DNA of 64,000 nt from Lewinella sp. IMCC34183 (GCF_003390915.1 NZ_QMEM01000002.1:310001-374000); one strand, 5' to 3'. Shown: positions 19,475 to 30,000, counted from the stretch's first letter. A program made the numbers and translations. The notes: generated by a model not told the origin, from the sequence alone.

Positions 19475-22426
19475 TTAGCGGGCGATGATCACACTCTGGC
19501 GTGCGGCACTCCCGCCGGTCAGGCGCAGCCGCAAAAAATAGGTGCCGGGCGGCAGATCGGATACGTCCAGCCGGAACCGGGGCGCGGCACTGCGCTGGTC
19601 TCGCAGCCGGTGGCCCGCCGCGTCGAACAGCTCGATGCGCTGGAGCGCAAGGCCGTCGCGGCTCTCCACGACCAGGCACTCGGCGACGGGGTTGGGGTAT
19701 ACCTGCACCGTGGCCACGGGTGCCCGCGGAGCATCGATTCCCGTCGTGGTCGTGGAAAGGAAGTACAGTTGAAACGCCGCGTCAGCGGCGGGCTGCGCCA
19801 GGAAGTACAGCCCGGCGGGGGTCGCCAGGAAGTCGTAGGGCATCGATCCGCCCGCCCCGGGGTTGATGTCGGTCCGCCGCGTTACCGTGTCGGACCCGTC
19901 CAGCGCCAGGGCGTAGACTTCCGTTCCCGCCTCGCCCCGCGCCCGGAAGTAGAGGTAGTCAGCGGTGGCGTATAGCTCGGCGGGATCGCTGAATTCGGCA
20001 CCGGGCCGCAGGTCCGCGACCAACGCGGTACCGGCCGCGGTACCGTCCGTCCGCCACAGTTCCGTGCCGTGCACACCATCGTTTGCCGCGAAGTAGACGT
20101 GCTCGCCCACCCGCAGGGCCTCATTTCCGACACGGACGTCCGCCAGGAGGGAGATCGTGCCGGCCGCGGCGTCCGCTACGTACCACCCGCGGTCGCGGCC
20201 ACCGTCGTAGGTCGACACCAACAGCTTGTCGCCCAACTGGATCACCCGGTCCAGCTCGTCGGGGGCCGTGCCGGCGGGAAACGGGAGAACGACCGGTTCA
20301 CCGGCGGCGGCCGTACCGTACAACAGGCTGGCCGCCCCGCCCCGCCGGAAATCCAGCGCGAAGTAGCCGCTGCCGTCCAGGCTCAGCAGGCGTTGCCCGC
20401 GCGGCAGATCGAAGGCGTACCGCAACTGGCCACCGGGATCGAAGGAGGTGACGGCCGTGCCGCTGAGGGTGGTTTCGGTGACGGCGAGGTAGTCGCCTAG
20501 CCGCCGGGCTTCCGGAATACCTTCCGATACGGCAAGTTCGCGCCGGGTAGCCGTTTCGCCGGATACGGTGTAATCGTAGACCGTGGATGCATCCGTTCCG
20601 GCCTCCACCAGTACGCCGGACTCCACCAGGCCAAAGCGGTCGTCGATCAGCAAGCCCTCCCCGGTTGCCGCATCCTGCAGGGGCACGAGCGCCCCGTCCC
20701 GCACTACATAAGCCCGATACTGCCCCACCGAGAAATCGTACGCCGTGAACAGGTCCACCCCGAACAGGTGGCCGGCGTATTCGGGAGACTCCAGATCACC
20801 CGGACGCGTACCCGCCAGGGGGCTCACGGTACCGCTGCCCGCTTCGTAGCGGTACAGGTCGGAGTCGGCGCCCGCGCGCAATGCGGTAAACAGGATGCTC
20901 CCATCGGGCTGGGCGCCGAGGACGGCGTAGGCACCGGTTTCCCGGAACCCGCCCCCCAGGGGACCGACGGGCCGGGCGGTAGCGGCATCGTCTTCCAGGA
21001 GCAGGGGCGTAGCGTAGCGCTGGGCGGAAGAGCCGGCGGGCGTAGTCCCCAGGTAAATGAGGTCGTCGCCACGTAGGTCGGCACTGACGTTGTAACGCCC
21101 GAAGAGACTGGCCCGGTGATTGGTGAAGGTATCGACGACGCCCGTCGCCTGCTGGTAGCGGTAGAGGCGGTTATCCCCGTCGCGGGGCGTGAGGTAGATG
21201 ACGTCCTCTCCTACATGTAGCTTCATGGCCGAGGAGCCCGGCGACAACCGGAAGTAAGGATCCCGGTACCGCCCCCGGATGTCGTAGCCCAGCAGGCCCG
21301 GTCCGCCAAACAGGCTCCCACCGAAGAGCAGGGTATTGCCGATGAGCTGCACGTCGATACGTGCGCTGGGCTCCCTGGATGACGTGAGGGTGGTGAAGGC
21401 CGTGGGGGATTGGGCACGAACCTCGTGCAGCAGGTACCCGTCCGGACCACCGGCCACGTGGATGTACAGGCGGTCGGCCGTCGCCGCGAAGGAGATTTCC
21501 TCCTCGAAGTAATCTTCGAGCGAGATATCCAGCACGCCCGGCAATTCGGCAATCCGTCCCCGCTCCTCGTCGATCCGGTACACCTCGGCGCGGTCCGCAC
21601 GCAGGCCGCGCCCGCCGAGGTAGAACCCACCGGCGAAGTAAGCGATGCGGCCCTCGCCTCCGAACTGGGAGTAGAGGGTAGCCCGGTCAAGCTCCTCCCC
21701 CGGCGCAACGGCGACCTCGGTCAGGCTGCCGTCCGGCCGGTACAGGTAGTAGGTGCGGAAAGCGGCCACCGGCTGGTCCGGGGCCTGGGCGCCCAGGAGC
21801 AACGCCCCGCCGCCGGCGGTCAGGGTGACCGGATTTTCCCCCAGCGTACCGTCGTTCAGTACGGCTAGTTCTTCCACGCGCTCGGTGCCGGCGGGCGTCC
21901 CGTCGGTCGTCCACAGCTCGGTGTAGTAGGACGTGAGTTCCCCGCTGCCGTCCAGGCCGTAGGGCCGTCCCCGGACCAGGAAATAGTACGCCCCGTCGAA
22001 CGCGACAAGCTCGGTCAGGGGTGTACCCGCGAGTTCCGTTAGCTGGACGACACGCGTACCGTCAATACGGTAAATTTCGTAGCCCGTCGAGAAGCTGTAG
22101 GAAGTGGCAAACAACTGGCCGTCGAGGGTCTGAAAGGCGCCGGAGTAGCGCGACGGGATGTAGCCGCCGGTGAACTCGCTGTCGTCGGCCAGGGGTACCA
22201 ATGCACCACTCTCGGTATCCAGCAGGGCAAACCGGCCCACCCCTTCCGCACCGTCGGATCGGTTGGCGGTATAAACCAGGTTATTGTGTACGAAGACCTG
22301 CTGGACATAGCTGTCGGCGACCAACTGTTCACCGAAGTCGGTCAGTCGCTCGGCGGACTGCGCCGTGAGGCGGGGGGCATAACAGAGGACAAGGCTCAGC
22401 AAGCCGAGGGTCGGTAAGTATTTCAC
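19475..22426 (-). CDS. Secreted ELWxxDGT-repeat protein with T9SS sorting domain
   Basis: The 983-aa protein has a signal peptide (MKYLPTLGLLSLVLCYAPRL, cleaved after TAQ). Its body is built of repeats with the ELWxxDGTxxGT signature (ELWTTDGTPAGTERV near residue 170, ELWRTDGTAAGTALV near 800), expected to form a large beta-propeller. The last 80 residues are a type A T9SS sorting domain (VQVYPNPVAECLVVESRDG, then LPPGTYFLRL), so the protein should be exported by the type IX system and attached to or released from the cell surface. It is probably an adhesin or matrix protein; its ligand is unknown. A -7-like element lies at 22469-22476. Confidence 0.9.
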   Translation of the reverse strand: MKYLPTLGLLSLVLCYAPRLTAQSAERLTDFGEQLVADSYVQQVFVHNNLVYTANRSDGAEGVGRFALLDTESGALVPLADDSEFTGGYIPSRYSGAFQTLDGQLFATSYSFSTGYEIYRIDGTRVVQLTELAGTPLTELVAFDGAYYFLVRGRPYGLDGSGELTSYYTELWTTDGTPAGTERVEELAVLNDGTLGENPVTLTAGGGALLLGAQAPDQPVAAFRTYYLYRPDGSLTEVAVAPGEELDRATLYSQFGGEGRIAYFAGGFYLGGRGLRADRAEVYRIDEERGRIAELPGVLDISLEDYFEEEISFAATADRLYIHVAGGPDGYLLHEVRAQSPTAFTTLTSSREPSARIDVQLIGNTLLFGGSLFGGPGLLGYDIRGRYRDPYFRLSPGSSAMKLHVGEDVIYLTPRDGDNRLYRYQQATGVVDTFTNHRASLFGRYNVSADLRGDDLIYLGTTPAGSSAQRYATPLLLEDDAATARPVGPLGGGFRETGAYAVLGAQPDGSILFTALRAGADSDLYRYEAGSGTVSPLAGTRPGDLESPEYAGHLFGVDLFTAYDFSVGQYRAYVVRDGALVPLQDAATGEGLLIDDRFGLVESGVLVEAGTDASTVYDYTVSGETATRRELAVSEGIPEARRLGDYLAVTETTLSGTAVTSFDPGGQLRYAFDLPRGQRLLSLDGSGYFALDFRRGGAASLLYGTAAAGEPVVLPFPAGTAPDELDRVIQLGDKLLVSTYDGGRDRGWYVADAAAGTISLLADVRVGNEALRVGEHVYFAANDGVHGTELWRTDGTAAGTALVADLRPGAEFSDPAELYATADYLYFRARGEAGTEVYALALDGSDTVTRRTDINPGAGGSMPYDFLATPAGLYFLAQPAADAAFQLYFLSTTTTGIDAPRAPVATVQVYPNPVAECLVVESRDGLALQRIELFDAAGHRLRDQRSAAPRFRLDVSDLPPGTYFLRLRLTGGSAARQSVIIAR

Positions 22427-22468
22427 GAGAGGTAGTTGAAAAGCTTATGGGCCGTTGGCAAAGAACGA

Positions 22469-22476
22469 TAAAGATA
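22469..22476 (-). promoter_or_regulatory. Putative -7 element for the ELWxxDGT protein gene
   Basis: TATCTTTA on the minus strand differs from TAnnTTTG by one base. It ends 42 nt upstream of ATG 22426. The -33 region is not clear. Confidence 0.4.
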
Positions 22477-22545
22477 GGAACGGCCCCGGGATCAGCCTAA
22501 TTGCCACGCAGGTAAGCGGTTAGGTAGTTATAGTGCTGGCGTAGG

Positions 22546-22553
22546 TACCTTGT
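22546..22553 (+). promoter_or_regulatory. Putative -7 element for the NAD(P)-binding protein gene
   Basis: TACCTTGT lies 17 nt upstream of ATG 22571. It is another TAYCTT-type site. A second TACCTTTC at 22559-22566 is too close to the ATG to be the main element. Confidence 0.35.
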
Positions 22554-22570
22554 CCGGATACCTTTCCTAT

Positions 22571-23239
22571 ATGGACTCGTTTTCCCTCATCCTCACCGGA
22601 TCCAGTGGTATGGTCGGCCGGGCCGTACTGCTGGAGTGCCTCGCCCACCCCGCGGTCACCCGCGTACTGCTCGTCAACCGCCACCCCGTCGACCTGCGGC
22701 ACCCGAAACTCTCCGAGGTTCTCCACGCCGATTTCTCCGACGTGGAGCCCATCCGCGACCGCCTCGCGGGCTACGACGCCTGCTTTTTCTGCGCGGGCGT
22801 ATCCTCCGTCGGTAAGGATGAGGCGGAATATACCCGCCTGACTTACGACCTGGTCACCGGCTTCGCGCGCACCCTCCGGGCCGTGAACCCGGAGCTGGTA
22901 TTCACCTACGTCTCGGGCATGGGTACCGATGCCGGCGGCCGGCAAATGTGGGCCCGGGTAAAGGGCCGGACGGAGGAGGCCCTGCTCGGGATGGGATTTC
23001 GGGACGCCTATATGTTCCGCCTCGGGCTTATGCTCCCCGAGCGCAAACTGCCCATGCAGACAAAGTGGGTCGGGGCTCTGTACGGCCTGCTGCGCCCGGT
23101 TTTTCCCCTGCTTCGCCGGTTCAGCTGGTCGGTGTCGGACCGACAGCTCGGGCGCGCCATGATCAATTGCGTGCAGCACCCCCGACCCCGGAAGGTGCTG
23201 GAAAGCGCCGACATCGGCCGCCTCGGAGACGGGGCGTGA
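22571..23239 (+). CDS. NAD(P)-binding Rossmann-fold protein, atypical SDR (epimerase/reductase-like)
   Basis: The protein has 222 aa from ATG 22571; a TTG 21 nt earlier is unlikely. The N-terminal LILTGSSGMVGRAVL is a Rossmann dinucleotide-binding loop (TGxxGxxG type). Other motifs are VLLVNRHPVDL, a CFFCAGVSSVG strand, and VFTYVSGMGTD with ARVKGRTEEAL, in place of a classical YxxxK. The pattern resembles atypical SDR proteins of the HTATIP2/NAD(P)H-binding group. The substrate is unknown. It lies upstream of the efflux operon, but the 222-nt gap with its own promoter and palindrome suggests separate control. Confidence 0.85.
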   Translation: MDSFSLILTGSSGMVGRAVLLECLAHPAVTRVLLVNRHPVDLRHPKLSEVLHADFSDVEPIRDRLAGYDACFFCAGVSSVGKDEAEYTRLTYDLVTGFARTLRAVNPELVFTYVSGMGTDAGGRQMWARVKGRTEEALLGMGFRDAYMFRLGLMLPERKLPMQTKWVGALYGLLRPVFPLLRRFSWSVSDRQLGRAMINCVQHPRPRKVLESADIGRLGDGA

Positions 23240-23377
23240 TCCGCCGACCGGAAAAAAATTTCACCCGACCAAATCCGAAAAAAATTCGGCCGCCCCGCGG
23301 AAGTACACCGCTCAGAGCACACCTCATCCATGGGACCCGAAGAACCTTTCGCACGAAGAGCATCCGGCGAATACAGA

Positions 23378-23385
23378 TAGTTTTG
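23378..23385 (+). promoter_or_regulatory. -7 promoter element of the efflux operon
   Basis: TAGTTTTG is an exact match to TAnnTTTG, in an AT-rich patch 76 nt upstream of ATG 23462. The palindrome at 23395-23420 starts 9 nt downstream, over the expected transcription start and early leader. A -33 TTTG at the usual spacing is not seen. Confidence 0.55.
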
Positions 23386-23394
23386 TACAAACGT

Positions 23395-23420
23395 TTTAGT
23401 TCGGTAATTACAGAACTAAA
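23395..23420 (+). promoter_or_regulatory. 26-bp palindromic operator candidate of the efflux operon
   Basis: The arms TTTAGTTC (23395-23402) and GAACTAAA (23413-23420) are exact reverse complements. The 10-bp centre contains the self-complementary TAATTA, so 24 of 26 positions are symmetric. It lies just downstream of the -7 element, where a bound dimeric repressor would block transcription. The GbsR/MarR-type regulator encoded at the operon's end is the obvious candidate; that link is inference. Confidence 0.6.
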
Positions 23421-23461
23421 TGGGAAGTGCGTTCGTTTTCATTCCTCATCCAGCACGAATT

Positions 23462-25831
23462 ATGTCCTTCCTTTCCCCCTCTACCACGTACGCACCACGC
23501 CCGGCGGGAGTATCGCTCCTCCGTCTTGCGCTGCTGCTGGGTGTCCTTTTCCTGTCCACGATCGCCCGCGCTCAGTCGCCCCTTCGCGTTGCGCTTCTGT
23601 CGGACGCCTCCACCCCCGCCGGGGCCAGTCTCGACAGCCTGATCAGCGAGGAGCTGCGGACCCTGTTGGGTACCCGCTTCGACCTGTCCATCGAGTCCCG
23701 CTCCTTCGGTACGGCGGGCGACTCCGCGATCACCCGGGCGTACCGCGAAGCCGACGTCGTGATCGGCACCGGCATCGCCAGCAGCCAGGCACTGCTCGAT
23801 CGCGGCGATTACCCCAAGCCCACCATTGCCGCGATCGTCGTGGACCCCACTGCGCCCCGGGACTCGGTCGGCAGCGGGGTACCCAACCTGACGTACGTGC
23901 GTTCGCCCTTCAACATTGAGCGCGACCTCGACACCCTGGCCCGGCTCCGCGACTACGGACAACTGACCGTGGTAACCACCGAAAACTTTCGCGAGCCGCT
24001 GTCCCGCCAGCTGGCCGGCTACCGGGGCGCCGAGGTGACCGTGATCGCCGCCCGGCCGACCGCGGCGGCTACGGAGGCGCTCATACCCGCCGGCACCGAA
24101 GCGGTCTACTTCACCCCCGTCACCGACGTGCTGCCCCACGACCAGGCCGCCGAACTGCTGCAGGCGCTCAACGACGGCGGGGTGGCCACGATGAGCCTGC
24201 TCGACTATCCCCTGCTTGAGCTCGGGGTACTGGCAGCCTACTCCTCCGAGGAGAACCTCAGCCGCCTGCCACGCCGCGTGGCCCTCGACGTGCTGCGGAT
24301 TACCGACGGGATCGATCCCGCCACCTTCTCCACCGGGATTGAAGACTACAACCAGAGCCTCATCATTAACATGGCCGCCGCGCGCGCCTCGGGCATTTAC
24401 CCCTCCTTCGAACTGATGCGCCGCTCAGTCCTGCTCAACCCCGTGGCCGTCGAGTCCGGTCCCGTCCTCACCCTGGAGGGCGCTATCGTCGAAGGACTGG
24501 CCCGCAACCTGGGCTACCGCATCGACGAGTACGAGGTGGCGCTCGCCCGTACCGACGTGGACGTGGCGCAGGCCGACCTCCTGCCGCAGGTGGGCCTGGG
24601 TACGTCACTGACCATGCTCGACCCACAAACGACGGCTTCGAGTTTCGGTCTGCAGGGCCGGTACAACTGGACGGGAGCGGCGACCCTCAGCCAGGTCATC
24701 CTTTCCGAGCCGGTCTTCGCCAACGTGGCCATCCAGCGGCTGCTGGCCGAGGGGCAGGAAGCGGCCCTGGAGGCCAGCCAGCTCGACGTCGTGCTTGACG
24801 TGAGCACCGCCTACCTCAACGTGCTGCAGAGCAAGGAATTTCTACGCCTCCAGAACGAGAACCTCAACATGACGCGCGCCAACTACGACCTGGCGGTCAA
24901 CCAGCGGGAACTGGGCGCGGCGGCCGCCACCGACGTCTACCGCTGGGAAAGCGAGCTTTCCCTGGGCTCCATCAACGTCAACGACGCCGAAGCCCAGCTG
25001 GCCCAGGCGCGCTACCAGCTCAACCAGTTACTCGACCACGACATCAACGCAGATTTCCGCCTGCCGCCCTTTACCGGCCAGGACTCCCTGCTCGGGGTGA
25101 TCGGCCAGACCCTGTTGCCGGTGCTCAATACACCCCGCGACATCGAGCGGCTCGCCGACTTCCTGGCCGACGAGGCCCGGCGCAACCTGCCCAGCCTGCG
25201 GCAGCTCGACCTGGCCATCGCCGCCCAGGAGCGGCAGACTAAGGCCCGCCGGCGGGCCTACTATATGCCCCAGATCGCCGTCGACGGGCAGTTCGGCTAC
25301 CGCATCGGCAACTACGCCACCACGGCACTGCCCCCCGAGTTCAACTTCGACTTCGCGGCGGCCGACCGGCCCCGGGGTACCTACACCGTCGCAGTGGGTG
25401 CCAATATCCCCATCTTTCAGGGGGGGCTGCGACGCGCCCAGCTCGAACAGGCTAAACTGACGGCCCTGCAGACCACCGCCCAGCGGGAGAATACGGAGAA
25501 CCAGCTCGTACAGCGGCTGTACTCCAGTGTCGAGACCCTCGTAGCCAGTTACCGCAACCTGCGCCTGGCGCGGGAAGCGGCCACTACTTCGGAGCGCAAC
25601 TTTGCCATTATCGAAGATCTCTACCGCAGCGGCGCGGCCAACGTGACCTCACTGATCGACGCCCAGAACGTGGTACTGCAGTCGCGCGTCAACGCCACCA
25701 ATCTCGGCTACCAGTTCGTAGCCGACTTCCTCACCGTCCAACGGGCCACCGGCAGCTACCAGTTCCTGGCCGAGCCCGGCGAGCAGACCGAATTTCTCCA
25801 ACGCTTCCTCTCCTTCCGCAACGACCAATAG
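23462..25831 (+). CDS. TolC-family outer-membrane efflux protein with N-terminal substrate-binding-like domain
   Basis: The protein has 789 aa from ATG 23462, with a signal peptide ending ARAQ. Residues about 38-320 resemble a periplasmic ABC substrate-binding (PF04392-like) domain: PLRVALLSDAS, DVVIGTGIASSQALLD, TIAAIVVDPTAP, LTYVRSPFNIERDLDTL, TEAVYFTPVTDV. Residues about 345-785 are a TolC/OEP domain with repeated long helices (VLDVSTAYLNVLQSKEFLRL, RSGAANVTSLIDAQNVVLQ). Normal TolC proteins are about 450 aa, so this is an added module. It heads an operon with the RND adaptor and pump and should form the outer-membrane exit duct. The added domain may sense or gather the substrate; its role is unknown. 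Confidence 0.9.
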   Translation: MSFLSPSTTYAPRPAGVSLLRLALLLGVLFLSTIARAQSPLRVALLSDASTPAGASLDSLISEELRTLLGTRFDLSIESRSFGTAGDSAITRAYREADVVIGTGIASSQALLDRGDYPKPTIAAIVVDPTAPRDSVGSGVPNLTYVRSPFNIERDLDTLARLRDYGQLTVVTTENFREPLSRQLAGYRGAEVTVIAARPTAAATEALIPAGTEAVYFTPVTDVLPHDQAAELLQALNDGGVATMSLLDYPLLELGVLAAYSSEENLSRLPRRVALDVLRITDGIDPATFSTGIEDYNQSLIINMAAARASGIYPSFELMRRSVLLNPVAVESGPVLTLEGAIVEGLARNLGYRIDEYEVALARTDVDVAQADLLPQVGLGTSLTMLDPQTTASSFGLQGRYNWTGAATLSQVILSEPVFANVAIQRLLAEGQEAALEASQLDVVLDVSTAYLNVLQSKEFLRLQNENLNMTRANYDLAVNQRELGAAAATDVYRWESELSLGSINVNDAEAQLAQARYQLNQLLDHDINADFRLPPFTGQDSLLGVIGQTLLPVLNTPRDIERLADFLADEARRNLPSLRQLDLAIAAQERQTKARRRAYYMPQIAVDGQFGYRIGNYATTALPPEFNFDFAAADRPRGTYTVAVGANIPIFQGGLRRAQLEQAKLTALQTTAQRENTENQLVQRLYSSVETLVASYRNLRLAREAATTSERNFAIIEDLYRSGAANVTSLIDAQNVVLQSRVNATNLGYQFVADFLTVQRATGSYQFLAEPGEQTEFLQRFLSFRNDQ

Positions 25832-25872
25832 CCGTGCCCCTTCTACCCTACTCCACCCCGAATCGCACTCCG

Positions 25873-27003
25873 ATGAAAAACCTCCTTTACTTCAGCCTCC
25901 TGTTGCTGCTCGCCGCCTGTGGCGGAGCGGAAGAAAAAGCGCCCGTGGAAACGCCCGTCCGGGCGGTACGGGCCGACCGCGTCACCCTCGACGACGGCAC
26001 CAGCAGCCAGGTCTTCAACGGCGTGGCCGAGGCGGCCGGTCGTACGCCCCTGTCGTTCCGCGTGGCCGGTACCGTCCGCGCCCTGCCGGTCGACCTGGGC
26101 CAGCGTGTGCAACGCGGCCAGCTGATCGCCACCCTCGACCCCGCCGACCTGCAGGTACAGCAGTCCCAGGCCAACGCCCAGCGGCAGGCCAGCCAGGCCC
26201 AGCTGGAAAGCGCCGAAACCCAGCTCATCGCCGCCCGCGCGGCCTACGAGCGTACCTCCCGCCTCTACGAGAACAACAGCGTCTCGCTGAGCCAATTCGA
26301 GCAGGTGCGCAGCGAATTCCAGAGCGCCCGGGCCCAGGTGGAAGCCGCCCGCAGCCAGCTCGAAGCCAGCGGTGCCCAGGCCCGGGCCGCCGGCAACCAG
26401 GTAGCCTACACCCGCCTGACCGCCCCCTTCTCCGGCGTGATCACCGAAAAGCACGTCGAGGAAAACGAATTCGCCGGCTCCGGCCAGTCCATCGTCACCC
26501 TCAGTACCGAGGAAAATCCCGAAGTGGAAGTGAGCGTCCCCGAAGACTTCGTAGGACGCCTCGCCTCCGGCCAGCGGGTGGAGATCTCCTTCTCCTCCAT
26601 CCCCGGCCGTGACTTCACCGGTACCATCTCCGAAGTGGCCTACGCCGCCGCCGGCTCCCCCAGCTACCCCGTCACCATTACCGTGAACGACGAGACCGAG
26701 GCCATCCGGCCGGGCATGGCCGCCACGGTCCGCTTCGCGTTCGGCGAGCAGGCCGGCGGCGACAGCCTCATCGTGGCCCCCACCGCCTCCGTATCCGAAG
26801 GCCCCGACGGCCGCTACGTCTTCCGGCTTGAAGCCGGTGACCGCGCCGACCAGTACGTGGCGCGCCGCGTGCCCGTCACGGTGGGCGACTACACCACTTC
26901 CGGTTTCATCGTCCGCAACGGCCTGCGCCCCGGCGACCTGGTGGCCACGGCCGGCCTCAAGCAGCTGATCGACGGCATGCCGGTCCGCCTCCTGACCCAG
27001 TAA
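25873..27003 (+). CDS. RND efflux periplasmic adaptor (membrane fusion protein), lipoprotein
   Basis: The protein has 376 aa from ATG 25873; a GTG at 25834 is less likely. A lipoprotein signal ends LLAACGG. The order is typical of HlyD/AcrA adaptors: half-lipoyl segment (GTVRALPVDLGQRVQRGQ), alpha-helical hairpin rich in Gln and Ala (about residues 90-180), second lipoyl half (LTAPFSGVITEKHVEENEF), then beta-barrel and membrane-proximal domains. It links the inner-membrane pump to the TolC protein. It lies 41 nt after the TolC gene and 25 nt before the pump gene, so all three are almost certainly co-transcribed. Confidence 0.95.
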   Translation: MKNLLYFSLLLLLAACGGAEEKAPVETPVRAVRADRVTLDDGTSSQVFNGVAEAAGRTPLSFRVAGTVRALPVDLGQRVQRGQLIATLDPADLQVQQSQANAQRQASQAQLESAETQLIAARAAYERTSRLYENNSVSLSQFEQVRSEFQSARAQVEAARSQLEASGAQARAAGNQVAYTRLTAPFSGVITEKHVEENEFAGSGQSIVTLSTEENPEVEVSVPEDFVGRLASGQRVEISFSSIPGRDFTGTISEVAYAAAGSPSYPVTITVNDETEAIRPGMAATVRFAFGEQAGGDSLIVAPTASVSEGPDGRYVFRLEAGDRADQYVARRVPVTVGDYTTSGFIVRNGLRPGDLVATAGLKQLIDGMPVRLLTQ

Positions 27004-27028
27004 TCCTTACCCGACCAACTCCCCCAAG

Positions 27029-30000
27029 ATGAATATCTCCAAACTAGCCATCGAAAACAACCGGGTAACGATCCTGGTGGTCCTCATGGTGGCCGTCCTC
27101 GGCCTGGTGGGCTACAACAGCCTGAGCCGCAACGCCATGCCACGCTTCACGATCCGCGTGGCCTCGGTCGTGTCTTCCTTCCCCGGCGCCAGTCCCGAGC
27201 GCATCGAGGAACTCATCACCGAGCGTATCGAACGCGTCGCCCAGGAGCTGCCCGAGGTGAAGGAGATCACCAGCGAAAGCCGCACCGGCCTCAGCATCGT
27301 CAACGTGGAGCTCGACCCCAGCGTCCGCGCGGAAAACATGCAGCCCGTCTGGGATCGCCTGCGCCGCAAGATCGACGTGATCCGGCCCGAATTGCCCGAG
27401 GGCCTGCGCAGCATCGAGGTGAAGGACGAGGACATCGGGGTGGAGTACGGTATTCAAGTCGGCCTCACCGGCCCGGGCTACTCCCTCAGCGAGCTCGAGG
27501 ACGCCGCCGAGGATATCCGCGACAACCTGGTCACCCTGCCCGACGCCGCCGAGGTGGAAATCACCGGTATGCGGCAGGAGCAAATCTTCGTAGAGTTCGA
27601 CAACGCCCGCCTGGCCCGCTACGGGCTGTCTGCCAATCAGCTGCAGCAGACCATCTCCGCCACCAACATCGTCTTCGCCGGCGGCGACGTCATGCTCGGC
27701 GACCAGCGGATCGTGCTCGAGCCAAGCGGCAACTTCGAAAGCCTCGACGACCTCGCCAACACCGTCGTCAACCTCGGCAACGAGCAGACCGCCAAGCTGG
27801 GTGAGATCGCCACGATCTCCCGCGGCTACGCCACCCCGGCCGAGCGCCTCGTGCGCCTGGGCGGCGAGCAGGGACTGGTGGTGGCCGTGGCCGTCCGCGA
27901 GGGCGCCAACCTGGTGGAGCTGGGCGAGGACATCAACCGCCGCCTGGAGGTCTTCAATCAGACGCTGCCCGTCGGCATGGAAGCCCGGCGGATCGCCAGC
28001 CAGGATACCTTCGTCCAGGCCAGCGTCACCAACTTCGTCTCCAACGTAGTACAGTCCGTAGCCATCGTACTGGCCGTCATGTTCCTCTTCCTGGGCTGGC
28101 GTACCGGCCTGGTAGTGGCCAGCCTCATCCCCCTGGCCATCGTGATGACGCTAATGCTGATGAACGTCTTCGACGTCGGCCTCAACAAGGTGACCCTGGC
28201 CGCCCTCATCATGGCCCTCGGTATGCTGGTCGACAACGCCATCGTGATCTCCGAGTCGATGATGGTGGGCATGGAAGACGGGCTTTCCCCCAGGAAGGCC
28301 GCCTACCAGGCGACCTCCGAGCTCGCCATCCCCCTGCTGATCTCCTCGCTGACGACCTCGGCGGCCTTCCTGGCCTTCTTCCTGGCCGAGAATACCATGG
28401 GCGAGATCATGGGCAACCTCTTCATCGTCATCTCCTTCGCGCTAATCAGCAGCTGGATCCTGGCCATGACGGTGGTCACCATGCTCGGCGTGGCCCTCAT
28501 CCGGGTCAAGCAACGGGGCGGGGACGCAGGTGCAGTGGACGATCCCGAGGCTGCAACCGCTCCCGAAGCGGAAGCCGCCCCCGAGAAACGCAACATCTTC
28601 GAGCGCCTCAACGCACACTACGGCGGCCTGATCTACTGGTCGCTGAAGCACCCCTGGACCGTACTGGTTTCCGTGGTCGTGCTGTTCTTCTTCAGCCTGT
28701 CGCTCTTCGGCCGGCTGCCGTTCATCTTCTTCCCCGACAGCGACCGCAACCTCATCACCATGAATATCGAGCTGCCGCAGGGCACCGACATTCAGCGGAC
28801 CACCGAGGTGGTCGAGGGCATGGAAGCCTACATCAACGCCGAGCTGCTGACGGACGACCCGGAGGCCAACGGTATCGCCAGCTACACCAGCTTCGTGGGC
28901 GAGGGCCCCAAGAGCTACGACCTCGGCTACCAGCCCGGGGAGGCCAACAGCGGCTACGCCCACGTACTGCTGAATACCACCCGCTTCGAGGCCAACAACC
29001 TGATGATCGAGCGGCTGGAGAACTACGGCCGGGAGCAGTTTCCCGACGCCGACATCAGCGTCAGCCCGCTCTCCGGCGGCGGCGGAGCCGCCGCCGACGT
29101 GGAGGTACGCATCAGCGGCCCGAGCGCCGACGAGCTCTTCCGCATCAGCGACAACGTGAAGGCAGAACTCTACCAGATCCCGATCGCCACGAACATCACC
29201 GACGACTGGGGCCCGAAAAGCAAAAAGGTGGTCGTAAACATCGACCCCGATAAGGCCAGCGCCGCCGGCGTGACCAATCAGGACATCGCCGTCTCCCTGC
29301 GGACCAACGTCAGCGGCTACACCGCCGGCAGCTACCGCGAGGGCGACGAGTCCATCCCCATCGTCATGCGCGGCCGCGGCGCCGAAAACTACCAGGTCGA
29401 GGACCTGGAGGGCCTGAACGTATTTGCCCAGGGTAGCGGTAAGAACGTCCCGCTGGCCCAGGTCGCCGACGTCGACGTCGACTGGCAGTACGCCAAGATC
29501 AACCACCACGACCTCGTCCGCACGCTGGCCGTACGGGCCGACGCCGTCCTGGGTTATACGGCCACCGACGTGACCCGTCAGCTGACGCCGCGCCTGGACT
29601 CCCTATCGGCGCAGTGGCCCGCCGGCTACACCTACGAGCTCGGAGGCGAATCGGAACGCAGCCGCGAGGCCATGGGTGCCGTGGCCGCCAAGCTGCCCCT
29701 CGCGGGATTCATCATCGTACTGCTGCTGATGCTGCAGTTCAACAGCTTCCGCAAAACGGGTATCGTACTGGCGACCATCCCCCTCGGCATCATCGGCGTT
29801 ATCCTGGGGCTGCTGCTCTTCCAAAGCTACTTCGGCTTCATGGGCTTCCTGGGCGTCATCTCCCTGGCCGGCATCCTGATTAACAACGCGATCGTGCTCA
29901 TCGACCGCATCGAGATCGAGGAGCGGGCCGGCAAGACGGAGTTCCGCGCCATCGTCGACGCCTGCCAGCAGCGCTTCCGCCCGATTCTGCTCACGACCTT

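Noticed and set aside
28442..29509. 355-codon minus-strand frame inside the RND pump gene
   Set aside because: It is the complement of a canonical pump sequence, with no signal or motif of its own.
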